DNA of 52,790 nt. It comes from Clostridium ihumii AP5. Lineage in GTDB: Bacteria > Bacillota > Clostridia > Clostridiales > Clostridiaceae. The stretch covers positions 1-52,790 of the forward strand of contig NZ_CCAT010000068.1 of the NCBI RefSeq assembly GCF_000612845.1. Direction: 5' to 3'. The number at the start of each line of letters is the position of its first letter. The stretch's first letter is position 1. The position numbers were made by a program, and so were the translations under genes. Positions 24,986 through 33,767 of this stretch are shown here, one piece after another. The notes below the pieces were generated by a model. That model was not told where the DNA came from and did no database searches. It worked only from the letters and a program-made list of their open reading frames with translations.

Positions 24986-25876
24986 TTATTTCTTGCTTAT
25001 TATTACACAAGCCTTAAACTTTTCACCTTTAGCTGGAATTATATCCAATTCATTTTTTTCACCAATAGACTCACCAATAGTTTCACATTTATATTCACTA
25101 AATCCAATACTACTATATATTTCTTTTATTTTTTCCTCTACAGCCACTATTTCTGGATTAGGAAATCCTAAATTTTGTTTTGTAGCTGCTTTTATCTTAT
25201 TAAAATAATCATCTTTTTCATTAACTACAATTCTAGAATCTAAAATTAATCCTTTATTTTTTAGTATTCTTCCACACTCCTTCATTATATAAGGCGAATT
25301 TACTGTAAGATTAGGAAATCCATAAAAAGATGTTACACATTCAACAGTATTATCTTTAATAGGTAACTTTAGGTAATCACATGCTATATAAGTTATTTTA
25401 ATATTAGGATTTATTTTTTTTATTCTTTCTCTATTATATTTTAATGTGGCAAAATTTAAATCTGTTGAAATAACATTTAAATTGCAATTTACTTTTTCAG
25501 CTAATGTTTCTAACAAAATACTTCTTCCTGATGCTATATCTAAAACTATTTTAGGTTTAACTTTATTTATAATAGCTGATATATAGTTTTTAGATAATAT
25601 ATGAACTTTTTTTAAGTTATCTGGAGTTTTTTGTTCTATAATCTTATCTAATTCTTTAAAATTTCTCTCAAAATAAAACTCACTTAAATTTGGAGTATTA
25701 GTATTTTCTTTGTAATGAAAATCTATAACACCATGTTTAATATAGAACTTATGATTATTTTCACAACACAAAGTTCCCTCTATGACTTCGTCGTTATCTT
25801 TTAAATAAATCTTTCTCACTCTTATCTTACTTTTACAAATCGGGCAAATTAAATCTTCAACTACATCAGTATACAA
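24986..25876 (-). CDS. Class I SAM-dependent methyltransferase with N-terminal zinc site
   Basis: 296 residues. The first 55 residues carry CPIC and a later C-x4-H (CENNHKFYIKHGVIDF), similar to the zinc site of RlmA-type rRNA methyltransferases. The core SAM fold starts at VLDIASGRSILLETLA (motif I) with DLNF (acid loop) and YIACDYLKLP. The substrate is not identifiable; a small molecule or RNA is possible. The start codon is TTG at 25876 with AGGAGGT seven bases upstream. It forms an operon with the glycerophosphodiesterase. Confidence 0.82.
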   Translation of the reverse strand: MYTDVVEDLICPICKSKIRVRKIYLKDNDEVIEGTLCCENNHKFYIKHGVIDFHYKENTNTPNLSEFYFERNFKELDKIIEQKTPDNLKKVHILSKNYISAIINKVKPKIVLDIASGRSILLETLAEKVNCNLNVISTDLNFATLKYNRERIKKINPNIKITYIACDYLKLPIKDNTVECVTSFYGFPNLTVNSPYIMKECGRILKNKGLILDSRIVVNEKDDYFNKIKAATKQNLGFPNPEIVAVEEKIKEIYSSIGFSEYKCETIGESIGEKNELDIIPAKGEKFKACVIISKK

Positions 25877-25937
25877 TATTTACCTCCTACTTCTTTAACT
25901 CTTACTTTGAATAATTATATAGTTTTAAAATTAAAAT

Positions 25938-25966
25938 AATATAAGAAAATTTCTAAATTTTGTAAA
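25938..25966 (-). promoter_or_regulatory. Probable promoter for the methyltransferase-glycerophosphodiesterase operon
   Basis: On the minus strand TTTACA (25966-25961), 17 bases and TATATT (25943-25938). The rest of the 330-base gap to the kinase gene at 26207 is AT-rich with no other feature I can name. Confidence 0.5.
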
Positions 25967-26168
25967 TAGATAATAATTACTTAAATAAGTACTCCTTTCA
26001 AATTCAAAACCGTATATTATTCACCATAAAATTAAAGACAAATAAAATTATTATTATTACTTATATATTATTAATAATTATGTTTTATAACTTTTTAATG
26101 TTTTTTTTATAAAAAATATATAAAAATTATTTTTTCTACATATTTTTACATGTTTTTTGTTTTTTTGT

Positions 26169-26177
26169 TGTTATAAT
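26169..26177 (+). promoter_or_regulatory. Extended -10 promoter for the PAS histidine kinase
   Basis: TGTTATAAT is an extended -10 element (TGnTATAAT) 30 bases before the ATG. No good -35 hexamer is present at normal spacing, which is usual for this promoter type. Confidence 0.45.
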
Positions 26178-26206
26178 TTTATTATTAAATAAAAAGGTGA
26201 TGAATT

Positions 26207-27811
26207 ATGGTAGATATGGACTTTAATAAAAATTATTTACTTGATGATATGGATATATTTAACGATATTGGATTTTTTGTATATGATATCGCTACTAAAA
26301 AATTAACTTTTTCTAAAGGCTTTTGCAATATACTTTCTATCGAATGTTCAGAATTTACAATAAGTTTAAATGAATATATTGATAAATTTGTTTACTATGC
26401 TGATACAAATTTATTTTACAAAATTGATAAAATTGAATCACCAATAAAATTTAGATGTAGATTGATTGATAGTCTAGGTTATTTAAAATTACTATACTTT
26501 TCTATTTCACCTCAATATGATGATAAAAATAAAATTATAAAAATGGATGGTTGCATAAGGGATTTATCTGAAAAAATGCATTTAAAAATAGAATCTTCTT
26601 TTACTGAGAAAATTTTTACGGAGATTTTAGATAAGTCTTATCAAATTGTATATTCAATGAATGAAGATGGATATTTTACATATTGTTCTTCAAATGTAAC
26701 TAAGTATTTAGGATATGAATTAAGTGACGTAATAGGAAAGCATCAAAAAATTTTTACAGATGAATTAACTAACGACAATTTATACAAAGTTCGTGAAAAG
26801 GTAAAAAATACTGGAATACCACAAGAACTAGTTAACTATAAACTAAAGCATAAAGATGGTAGTTTAAGCTGGAATACTACTACTTTCTTTTATTATAAAG
26901 ACCCTTATTTAGATGAAGGAACTTTTTGGGCTGTAATGAAAGATATAACTACAACAAAAATGATTGAAGAAAAATTAGATGAAAATGATAAAAAACTTAA
27001 AGAAAGTAGAGAATATGAGAGAATTAAAAATGAATTTATAGCTAATATTTCTCATGAATTAAGGACCCCAGTTAATATTATATATTCTTCCTTACAACTT
27101 TTTGATTTATATATTGATAAAAATGATTTTTACAACACTAAAGATAAATTTATATATTATTCTAAGGTTATGAAACAAAATTGTTATAGATTATTAAGAC
27201 TTATAAATAATCTTATTGAATGTTCTTCTTTAAATGCTGGAATATCAACTTTAGAAACAACCAACTTTGATATTGTAAGTCTTACTTTAAGTATTTGTAA
27301 TTCAGTTAAACCACATTTTAAAAATCATAACTTGAATTTTTCTATTATGCCATTTGTATCTAGCGCAATAATAAATGGAAATGTTGATAAAATAGAACTA
27401 ATACTCTTAAATTTACTATCTAATTCAATAAAATTTTCAAAGCCAAATGGTCATATAATAGTTAGTATTTATGAAGAAGATACCTATATATTAATCTCCG
27501 TTAAAGATGATGGTATAGGAATCTCTGAAGATAAGCTTCCAATAATTTTTGATAGATTTACTCAAGGACAAGCTCTCCTTACAAGATCAAATGAAGGTAG
27601 TGGTGTAGGTCTTTCTATAGTTAAATCTTTAGTTGAAATGCACAATGGGTCAATATCAGTCACCAGCAAAAAAGATATTGGTACTGAATTTACAATTAAA
27701 TTACCCATTATAGCTTTTAACTCTCATAATTTATCTAAACTTGACAATGTTATACATTTGAATCATGAAAAAAAAGTTAACATAGAGTTTTCTGATATAT
27801 ATGATGGGTAA
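26207..27811 (+). CDS. Orphan PAS-domain sensor histidine kinase
   Basis: 534 residues, no membrane segment, so a cytoplasmic sensor. A degenerate PAS-like region (about 20-120) is followed by a clear PAS/PAC unit (140-250; MNEDGYFTYCSSNVTKYLGY, FWAVMKDITTTK). The HisKA box is NEFIANISHELRTPVNII with His283. HATPase boxes are LLNLLSNSIKFS, VKDDGIGIS and GSGVGLSIVKSLVEMHNGSI. No response regulator gene is next to it, so the partner is elsewhere. Orphan kinases of this build phosphorylate Spo0A in clostridia, but that is only one possibility here. Confidence 0.9.
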   Translation: MVDMDFNKNYLLDDMDIFNDIGFFVYDIATKKLTFSKGFCNILSIECSEFTISLNEYIDKFVYYADTNLFYKIDKIESPIKFRCRLIDSLGYLKLLYFSISPQYDDKNKIIKMDGCIRDLSEKMHLKIESSFTEKIFTEILDKSYQIVYSMNEDGYFTYCSSNVTKYLGYELSDVIGKHQKIFTDELTNDNLYKVREKVKNTGIPQELVNYKLKHKDGSLSWNTTTFFYYKDPYLDEGTFWAVMKDITTTKMIEEKLDENDKKLKESREYERIKNEFIANISHELRTPVNIIYSSLQLFDLYIDKNDFYNTKDKFIYYSKVMKQNCYRLLRLINNLIECSSLNAGISTLETTNFDIVSLTLSICNSVKPHFKNHNLNFSIMPFVSSAIINGNVDKIELILLNLLSNSIKFSKPNGHIIVSIYEEDTYILISVKDDGIGISEDKLPIIFDRFTQGQALLTRSNEGSGVGLSIVKSLVEMHNGSISVTSKKDIGTEFTIKLPIIAFNSHNLSKLDNVIHLNHEKKVNIEFSDIYDG

Positions 27812-27818
27812 CTAAGTA

Positions 27819-28140
27819 CTAAGGGTTTCAAGCTGAAATTCAAAATAATTTCTTTCTAAAATGATACTATTAATTTTACGGTTTATTCCATTATCGTATT
27901 TAGAACCAATTAACAGTTAGCAATTAACAATGATGGTTAATATTTTTCACTTTATTCTTAATATTTATGAATAGAAATACCTAAAAACTAAGTTTTTATA
28001 TTGTGTTTAAATAATTTGCTTTGCAAATCATTATAAAAATTGATTTAAAAAACTGATACTTCAGTTTTATCCTTCATTGTTAATTGTTCATCGTTAATTG
28101 TTAATTTTTCTAAACTCGTTTAAATATCTTTTTCTCAATT
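27819..28140. repeat. MITE-like interspersed repeat (copy B)
   Basis: The left end AAGGGTTTCAAGCTGAAATT begins about eight bases after the kinase stop. Segments such as TCAAAATAAT, AATGATACTATTAAT, AAAAACTAAGTTTTTATATT and AATTTGCTTTGCAAAT match the copy at 30283-30640 in order. Inner arms AATTAACAATGATGG and TTCATTGTTAATTGTT can pair. No ORF. The right boundary is uncertain. The rest of the gap to 28306 holds only the cobT terminator. Confidence 0.6.
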
Positions 28141-28213
28141 GAATTAGGAGTAATTTTATTTTCAACTTTTTTCACCATATTTAGTTACTATTAGCACTTT
28201 TAATATTGCAGCT

Positions 28214-28253
28214 AAAAAAGGAGAATAAAAAATTACTTTTTTACTCTCCTTTT
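28214..28253 (-). terminator. Terminator after cobT
   Basis: On the minus strand AAAGGAGAGTAAAAAAG and a complementary arm ending TTCTCCTTTTTT form a long stem with a T tract. It lies 53 bases after the cobT stop. Confidence 0.8.
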
Positions 28254-28305
28254 CTTAATAAACTTAATGTTTTTCTTTAACACATTTAATGACCTTAAAT
28301 TAAAT

Positions 28306-29376
28306 TTATTTTCTTATGTCTATATAATCATCTCTACATATTCGAGCTTCTTCAAATGTAACCATGTTTTTCATTGAATATAATGCTGCTTCCATTATAT
28401 TAAATGCTAATGGACATCCTGACCCTTCACCTAGCCTCATTTTCAAATTTAAAATTGGCTCTAGATTTAATTCATTCATCATATAAACTGCACCTGGTTC
28501 TGCCGATAAATGAGATGGAAACATAAATTCCCTACAATACTTATTTAATCGTTGCGCACAAAGAGCAGCCGCTGATGCAATAAATCCATCTATAACTATA
28601 GGTAATCTATTTTTAGCTGCTCCTAAAAATGCACCACATAATCCTGCAATATCATACCCACCAACTTTACTTAAAACATCTATGATATCTTCTTTGTTAG
28701 GCTTATTTACTTCTATTGCTTTTCTTATAACTTCCTTTTTATGTTCTAATTGTTCTTCAGTAAGTCCTGATCCTTTTCCTGTAACCTTATCCACATCAAT
28801 TCCAGATAAAACACTTAATACCGCTGCACTAGTTGTTGTATTACCTATTCCCATTTCGCCTGTTCCAAGTATCTTGTATCCTTTGCTTACTAAATCATCT
28901 ACTATTTCTATTCCATTTTCTATAGCTTTTATAGCTTGCTCTCTTGTCATTGCAGGTTCTTTTGTCATATTTTTAGTGCTATATGATATTTTTTTATTAA
29001 TTACTTTATCACTATGTATATCATTTTTTACTCCCATATCTACTATTGTAAGATCTGTTCCTGTAAACTTTGAAAGTACACAAACCCCTGTTATACCTTT
29101 AGTAAAATTATATGTAACTGTTTCTGTAACCTCTTGTGGGCAAGTACTTACCCCTTCCTCTACAACACCATTATCTGCACACACAATTATTATGTTTTTT
29201 TTATCTAAACTATTATTAATTTCTCCTGTGATTCCAGATACTTTTATTGCTATATCCTCTAATATACCCAAACTTCCTATTGGTTTTGATAATGAATCTA
29301 ATCTTGCCTTCGTTCTATCTTTAACACATTCATAACTTGGTTTAATTTCTTTTAGTGTTTGTTCTAAAATCTTCAT
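28306..29376 (-). CDS. cobT: Nicotinate-nucleotide--dimethylbenzimidazole phosphoribosyltransferase (CobT)
   Basis: 356 residues, normal length. It makes alpha-ribazole phosphate, the lower ligand of cobalamin, from dimethylbenzimidazole or a related base. Motifs include LSKPIGSLGILEDIA near residue 30, VCADNGVVEEGVS, GEMGIGNTTTSAAVL, and MRLGEGSGCPLAF near the end with the catalytic Glu. It supports the cobU-cobS-cobC genes 8 kb away. Followed by a terminator; 18 bases after ung, so the two are probably cotranscribed. Confidence 0.96.
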   Translation of the reverse strand: MKILEQTLKEIKPSYECVKDRTKARLDSLSKPIGSLGILEDIAIKVSGITGEINNSLDKKNIIIVCADNGVVEEGVSTCPQEVTETVTYNFTKGITGVCVLSKFTGTDLTIVDMGVKNDIHSDKVINKKISYSTKNMTKEPAMTREQAIKAIENGIEIVDDLVSKGYKILGTGEMGIGNTTTSAAVLSVLSGIDVDKVTGKGSGLTEEQLEHKKEVIRKAIEVNKPNKEDIIDVLSKVGGYDIAGLCGAFLGAAKNRLPIVIDGFIASAAALCAQRLNKYCREFMFPSHLSAEPGAVYMMNELNLEPILNLKMRLGEGSGCPLAFNIMEAALYSMKNMVTFEEARICRDDYIDIRK

Positions 29377-29394
29377 ATTTCCCCCATATAATTT

Positions 29395-30069
29395 TTATAT
29401 ATTTGGTATTTGCCAATCAATTGGCTCTTTATTTAATTTTTTTAATATATCATTTGCTTTTTCAAAATGATTACATCCAAAAAAACCTCTACTAGCAGAT
29501 AATGGACTTGGATGTGCTGCTGTTAAAATATAATGTCTATTTGTATCTATAAGTTTAACTTTATCTTTTGCATTTTTCCCCCATAATATAAATATTACAG
29601 GTTCTTCTCTTTCATTTAATAATGAAATTATCTTATCAGTAAATATCTCCCAACCTATATTTCTATGTGAATTCGCTTCTCCAGCTCTTACAGTAAGTGA
29701 TGTATTTAAAAGCAAAACTCCTTGCTTTGCCCAACTTGTTAAATTTCCATTGTTAGGTATGTAACAATTTAATGTACTTTTTAATTCCTTATATATGTTA
29801 AGTAATGATGGTGGCGTTTGAACCCCTTTCTCTACTGAAAAAGATAATCCATGTGCTTGATTCGGTCCATGATATGGATCTTGACCTAATATAACTATTT
29901 TTGTATCTTTATATGATGTTAACTTTAAAGCTTCAAAAATCTTATACATATTGGGATATATAGTTTTAGTTTTATATTCCTGAGCTAAAAAACCTCTAAG
30001 TTTTTTATAATAATCTTTTTCAAACTCATCTTTTAAAAGTTCATCCCAATCATTGTTTAATTTAATCAC
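29395..30069 (-). CDS. ung: Uracil-DNA glycosylase
   Basis: 224 residues, family 1 [21 protein letters not shown] holds the catalytic Asp and uracil pocket, [10 protein letters not shown] the base-contact segment, and [13 protein letters not shown] the DNA-binding loop with the second catalytic His. It removes uracil from DNA in base excision repair. I chose the GTG at 30069, nine bases after AGAGAGG; the ATG at 30078 directly abuts that site. The gene is unrelated to cobT in function but adjacent. Confidence 0.95.
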   Translation of the reverse strand: MIKLNNDWDELLKDEFEKDYYKKLRGFLAQEYKTKTIYPNMYKIFEALKLTSYKDTKIVILGQDPYHGPNQAHGLSFSVEKGVQTPPSLLNIYKELKSTLNCYIPNNGNLTSWAKQGVLLLNTSLTVRAGEANSHRNIGWEIFTDKIISLLNEREEPVIFILWGKNAKDKVKLIDTNRHYILTAAHPSPLSASRGFFGCNHFEKANDILKKLNKEPIDWQIPNI

Positions 30070-30122
30070 TAATCTCATCCTCTCTAAATTCTAAATGAAG
30101 TATATATAAGTAACTCACTTTA

Positions 30123-30284
30123 TCTATAGGGAAACAAGCTCGAATTCAAAACTATTCTTTTAGCTGTAAATATATTGCTTTCAAAAGAAATGCTTATTAT
30201 AAAATAATTCCGAGCTAGCCTCACTCTTAAGGGTATCCAAGTTTTGGAACTAATAATTATGAAGATGAACTTGGAATCCTATAT
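30123..30284. repeat. Short MITE-like repeat copy next to copy C
   Basis: It starts TCTATAGGGAAACAAGCTCG, then AATTCAAAAC, and ends GAACTTGGAATCCTATAT, the terminal sequences seen at the other copies. The right end abuts the left end of the copy at 30283, so two elements lie head to tail or one has inserted beside the other. No ORF. Confidence 0.5.
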
Positions 30285-30640
30285 ATGGTTCCAAGCTTAA
30301 ATTCAAAATAATCTCTTTTTCAAATGATACTATTAATCTTATAGGTTATTGCTATTTTTATATTTGGAACCAAGTAAGAGTTAAGAGTGAAAAGTGAAAA
30401 GTTATGGTAGATATTCTCACTTCGTTCCTAATATCTAAAAATAGAAGTACTTAAAAACTACGTTTTTATATTGTTTTCCACTAATTTGCTGTGCAAATTT
30501 AATAAAAAATCATTTTTTAAAATTGGATCTCCAATTTTTACATTCACTTTCAACTTTTAATTTTCCATTTTCAATTAAATTAATTAGAATTCTCAACTGA
30601 AACATGAATAACTTAAAGTTTTAACTTGGATTCCTATATA
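30283..30640. repeat. MITE-like interspersed repeat (copy C)
   Basis: About 358 bases from ATATGGTTCCAAGCTTAA to AACTTGGATTCCTATATA, so the ends are inverted repeats. Inside are outer arms containing AGTGAAAAGTGAAAAGT and TTCACTTTCAACTTTT, and small hairpins AAAAACTACGTTTTT and ATTTGCTGTGCAAAT. Copy B has the same hairpins but different arm sequences that also pair. No ORF. The rest of the 748-base gap (30641-30817) is AT-rich promoter region of the next gene. Confidence 0.65.
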
Positions 30641-30817
30641 TACATATATTATAAACTATTTAGTATAAAATAGTTTGTATTTTTTATTTTATATTTAAAT
30701 ATTTTAAACTTATCTTGTTTTAATTTAATCTTCAAAAATTTTATTTTCGAAATTTATCACCATTTTATTCCAGTTGCATATATTGATTGTAGAAACACTA
30801 ATAAAGAGGTTTTAATT

Positions 30818-31471
30818 ATGTACTTTAGAGATGATTCAATTGAAAACAATAATAAAAATCAGATTGTTAGCTATATTAGATTACTTCATGCATCACCAAA
30901 TGCTCCAAAAGTAACTGTTCTTGTTAATAATCTACCTTTTGTTAAAGATTTTGAGTATACAGAATTTACTGATTATGTAAAAGTGTTACCTGGAAAATAT
31001 AATGTAAAAATAGTCAGAAATAATAATCCAACTGATGTCTTATATGATACAGTTTTAGATATTCCTAAGAATAAAATTTTTACTGTTGCTGCTATAGGTA
31101 AATTCCCTGATGATTTTGAATTATTCCCTATAGAAGAAACTTATTCTGGCCCTGTAAATGATAATAAAGTTTATTTTAAAGTTGTAAACTTAATTCCTGA
31201 TGGACCATCAATAGATTTAACCACAGAAAATAATATTCTTTTATTTTCTGATGTAATGGAAATGGAAGTAGAAAACTATAAAGAATTATCTCCACGTAAA
31301 TATAATATGACTGTAAAATTGCAAAACACAGATATAGATATACTTTATGTACCTAATATATATCTTAGAGGTGATAAATTTTACACTATGTATTTAGTAG
31401 GTATTTTAAATGGTACACCTGGGCTTGAAGCATTAATACCTTTAGATGGAATTACATATTTGAAACATTAG
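30818..31471 (+). CDS. DUF4397-domain protein
   Basis: 217 residues. Two beta-sandwich repeats: SYIRLLHASPNAPKVTVLVN with DYVKVLPGKYNVKIV, and VYFKVVNLIPDGPSIDL with NYKELSPRKYNMTVKL. This is the DUF4397 signature. Many members are exported, but no signal peptide is present here, so it may be cytoplasmic or released in spores or cell lysis. Function unknown. Single gene with AGAGG about 10 bases upstream and terminators downstream. Confidence 0.85.
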   Translation: MYFRDDSIENNNKNQIVSYIRLLHASPNAPKVTVLVNNLPFVKDFEYTEFTDYVKVLPGKYNVKIVRNNNPTDVLYDTVLDIPKNKIFTVAAIGKFPDDFELFPIEETYSGPVNDNKVYFKVVNLIPDGPSIDLTTENNILLFSDVMEMEVENYKELSPRKYNMTVKLQNTDIDILYVPNIYLRGDKFYTMYLVGILNGTPGLEALIPLDGITYLKH

Positions 31472-31521
31472 TTTCAACTATGTAGCATGTTAATATATTA
31501 AATTTAAAAATTGTAATTATC

Positions 31522-31619
31522 TTCAAACTGCTTTGACAGTTTGAATTTCCCCCATAAAAATTCATTTATTTAAAACTTATTTGATTTTAGTCCAACAATC
31601 TTTTGTTGGTCTTTTTTTT
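31522..31619 (+). terminator. Two hairpins ending the DUF4397 transcript
   Basis: TTCAAACTG and CAGTTTGAA pair around CTTTGA (31522-31545). A second stem, CCAACAA and TTGTTGG (31592-31609), is followed by CTTTTTTTT, a typical intrinsic terminator. Confidence 0.8.
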
Positions 31620-31689
31620 ATATATAATCATAAATACACTAATACTTAACCATCATTTTTTTCTTTTTAAATTAAAATTTCTACGCACT

Positions 31690-31722
31690 AAAAAAGCAAC
31701 TGAATTTTATTCAATTGCTTTT
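31690..31722 (-). terminator. Terminator after the ABC exporter operon
   Basis: On the minus strand AAAAGCAATTGAA and TTCAGTTGCTTTT pair with one mismatch and are followed by TTTAGTG. It is 15 bases past the stop at 31737. Confidence 0.75.
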
Positions 31723-31736
31723 CTATTATAAAATAT

Positions 31737-33767
31737 TTAATGTGTTTCATATTGTAATTTATATAAATTACTATATAAACCATCCTTCTTTATAAGTTCT
31801 TCATGTTTACCCATTTCTCTTATTTTTCCCTTATGCATAACAATTATATTGTCTGCATTTTTAATTGTTGAAAGTCTATGTGCAACTACTATAGTTGTTC
31901 TTCCTTTTGTAAGTTTATTTAAAGCATCTTGTATTAATGACTCAGTCTCAGTATCTATATTAGCTGTAGCTTCATCTAATACTAAAATTGGTGGATTAAA
32001 TGCTAATGCCCTTGCAAACGCTATAAGTTGCCTTTCACCTTGTGAGAATGTAGTTCCTCTCTCATTTACTGATGAATCATATTTTTGTGGTAACTTTTCT
32101 ATAAACTTACTTGCATTTACATATTCACAGGCTTTAATTATATCTTTATCTGTTATATCTTCATTATTAAGCCTAACATTACTTTTTATATTTCCAGTAA
32201 ATAAGAACACATCTTGAAGTACTGTGGCTAAATTCTTTCTTAAATCCTCTTTTTTCATGTGCTTTATATTTTTTCCATCTATTAATATTTCACCCTTTTG
32301 TATATCATAAAGTCTACTTATTAAACTAATTACAGATGTTTTTCCTGCACCAGTTGCACCAACAAAAGCCACCGTTTCACCTTTATTTATTTTAAAACTA
32401 ACATCTCTTAAAACCCAATCTTCTTCATTATAAGCAAACCAAACATTTTTAAATTCTATATCTCCATCAAATCTTGTAACATTAATTGGATTTTCTGGAT
32501 TTTCAATATTAGATTTAGTATCTAATATCATAAATATTCTTTCGGCTGATGCCATGGCTGATTGCATTATATCAAATTTTTCTGAGAGATCAAAAATTGG
32601 TTGAAAAAATTGTTGTATATAGTTTATGAATATATAAAGTACTCCTATATTTATTTCAGCACCTAAAACTGCTTTTCCACCAGCACCAATTAAAATAGCA
32701 AGTCCCAATTGATATATTAAATCCATAACAGGTCTAATTATAGCAAAAAGCTTTATTTGTTCCATAGATGCATCTAAATATGATGTATTTATTTTATCAA
32801 ATTCTTTATACTTCTTATCTTCTTTTCCATACGCTTGAACAGTTTTCATTCCTGTAATGTTTTCACTTAAAGATGAATTTATTTTTGAAAGTCTCCCTCT
32901 AACTTTTCTATATATTTTTCTATCATATTTATTAAATATGAATATTAAAAGCAATATTATTGGAACTGTTATAATGGATATAAAAGCAAGTTTTACATCC
33001 ATTATAAACATAGCTACTAATATTCCTACAATTAAAAAGAAATCCTTAAATAAATAAACTAAAACTGCAGTGTACATTTCATTTAACGTCTCTACATCAT
33101 TAGTAACTCTAGTAACTAATTTACCTACTGGATTTTTATCAAAGAATGATAATGGTAATAATTCTATATGTCTAAATACAGTATCTCTTATTTTATATAC
33201 TATTTTTTGACCAGTATATTCTAATATATATATTTGAATGTAATTTAAGAAAAATACTATTGCTGCTATAATACAAATTGCTATCCCTTTATTAACTACA
33301 GCTGAAAGATCATTTTTTCTTATAATTTTCAAATCATCTTTAGATATTTTATATATTTCATAATTTTCGTTTCCTTGAATCAAACTATTCCCATCTATTT
33401 TATATTGTAAATTTTCTTCTACTTTTCCATTTACCACATAAAAATTTTTTCCTTCATAAATTAATGATGCATTGCTTTCCTTTTTATTCTTACTTTCTGA
33501 TATATACATTTGATCTTTTATTTTTATAGAATTTTCTGTGTTTTCTTTTGTTATTATATAATTTGCCTTTGGAGGATTTATATTGTCATCTATTGCAGTT
33601 TTGATAATATATGGTCTTAAAAGATCCAAACATATAACTATAAACATAATTACTACAACACCTAATATCTGAATTTTAAAAGGTTTTGCAAATTTTAAAA
33701 GCCTTTTCATAAGTTTTGAGTCATATTGTTTAGTTAATGTTTCTTCTTGTAAATTAAAATCTTCCAT
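31737..33767 (-). CDS. ABC exporter subunit with extracellular domain (BmrD-like)
   Basis: 676 residues. A six-helix export domain precedes an ATPase domain with Walker A GATGAGKTS, Q-loop VLQDVFLF, signature FSQGERQLI (atypical) and Walker B ILVLDEATANID with the catalytic Glu. Between the first two membrane helices (about 55-155) lies an unusual hydrophilic insert, rich in Lys, Asn and Glu. B. subtilis BmrD has an extracellular domain at this place and nearly the same length. It should pair with the next gene, which overlaps it by one base. Substrates of such exporters are often drugs or peptides. Confidence 0.87.
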   Translation of the reverse strand: MEDFNLQEETLTKQYDSKLMKRLLKFAKPFKIQILGVVVIMFIVICLDLLRPYIIKTAIDDNINPPKANYIITKENTENSIKIKDQMYISESKNKKESNASLIYEGKNFYVVNGKVEENLQYKIDGNSLIQGNENYEIYKISKDDLKIIRKNDLSAVVNKGIAICIIAAIVFFLNYIQIYILEYTGQKIVYKIRDTVFRHIELLPLSFFDKNPVGKLVTRVTNDVETLNEMYTAVLVYLFKDFFLIVGILVAMFIMDVKLAFISIITVPIILLLIFIFNKYDRKIYRKVRGRLSKINSSLSENITGMKTVQAYGKEDKKYKEFDKINTSYLDASMEQIKLFAIIRPVMDLIYQLGLAILIGAGGKAVLGAEINIGVLYIFINYIQQFFQPIFDLSEKFDIMQSAMASAERIFMILDTKSNIENPENPINVTRFDGDIEFKNVWFAYNEEDWVLRDVSFKINKGETVAFVGATGAGKTSVISLISRLYDIQKGEILIDGKNIKHMKKEDLRKNLATVLQDVFLFTGNIKSNVRLNNEDITDKDIIKACEYVNASKFIEKLPQKYDSSVNERGTTFSQGERQLIAFARALAFNPPILVLDEATANIDTETESLIQDALNKLTKGRTTIVVAHRLSTIKNADNIIVMHKGKIREMGKHEELIKKDGLYSNLYKLQYETH

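Noticed and set aside
28682-29335. 217-codon plus-strand frame opposite cobT
   Set aside because: It lies fully within cobT, which has conserved motifs; the frame arises from codon bias.
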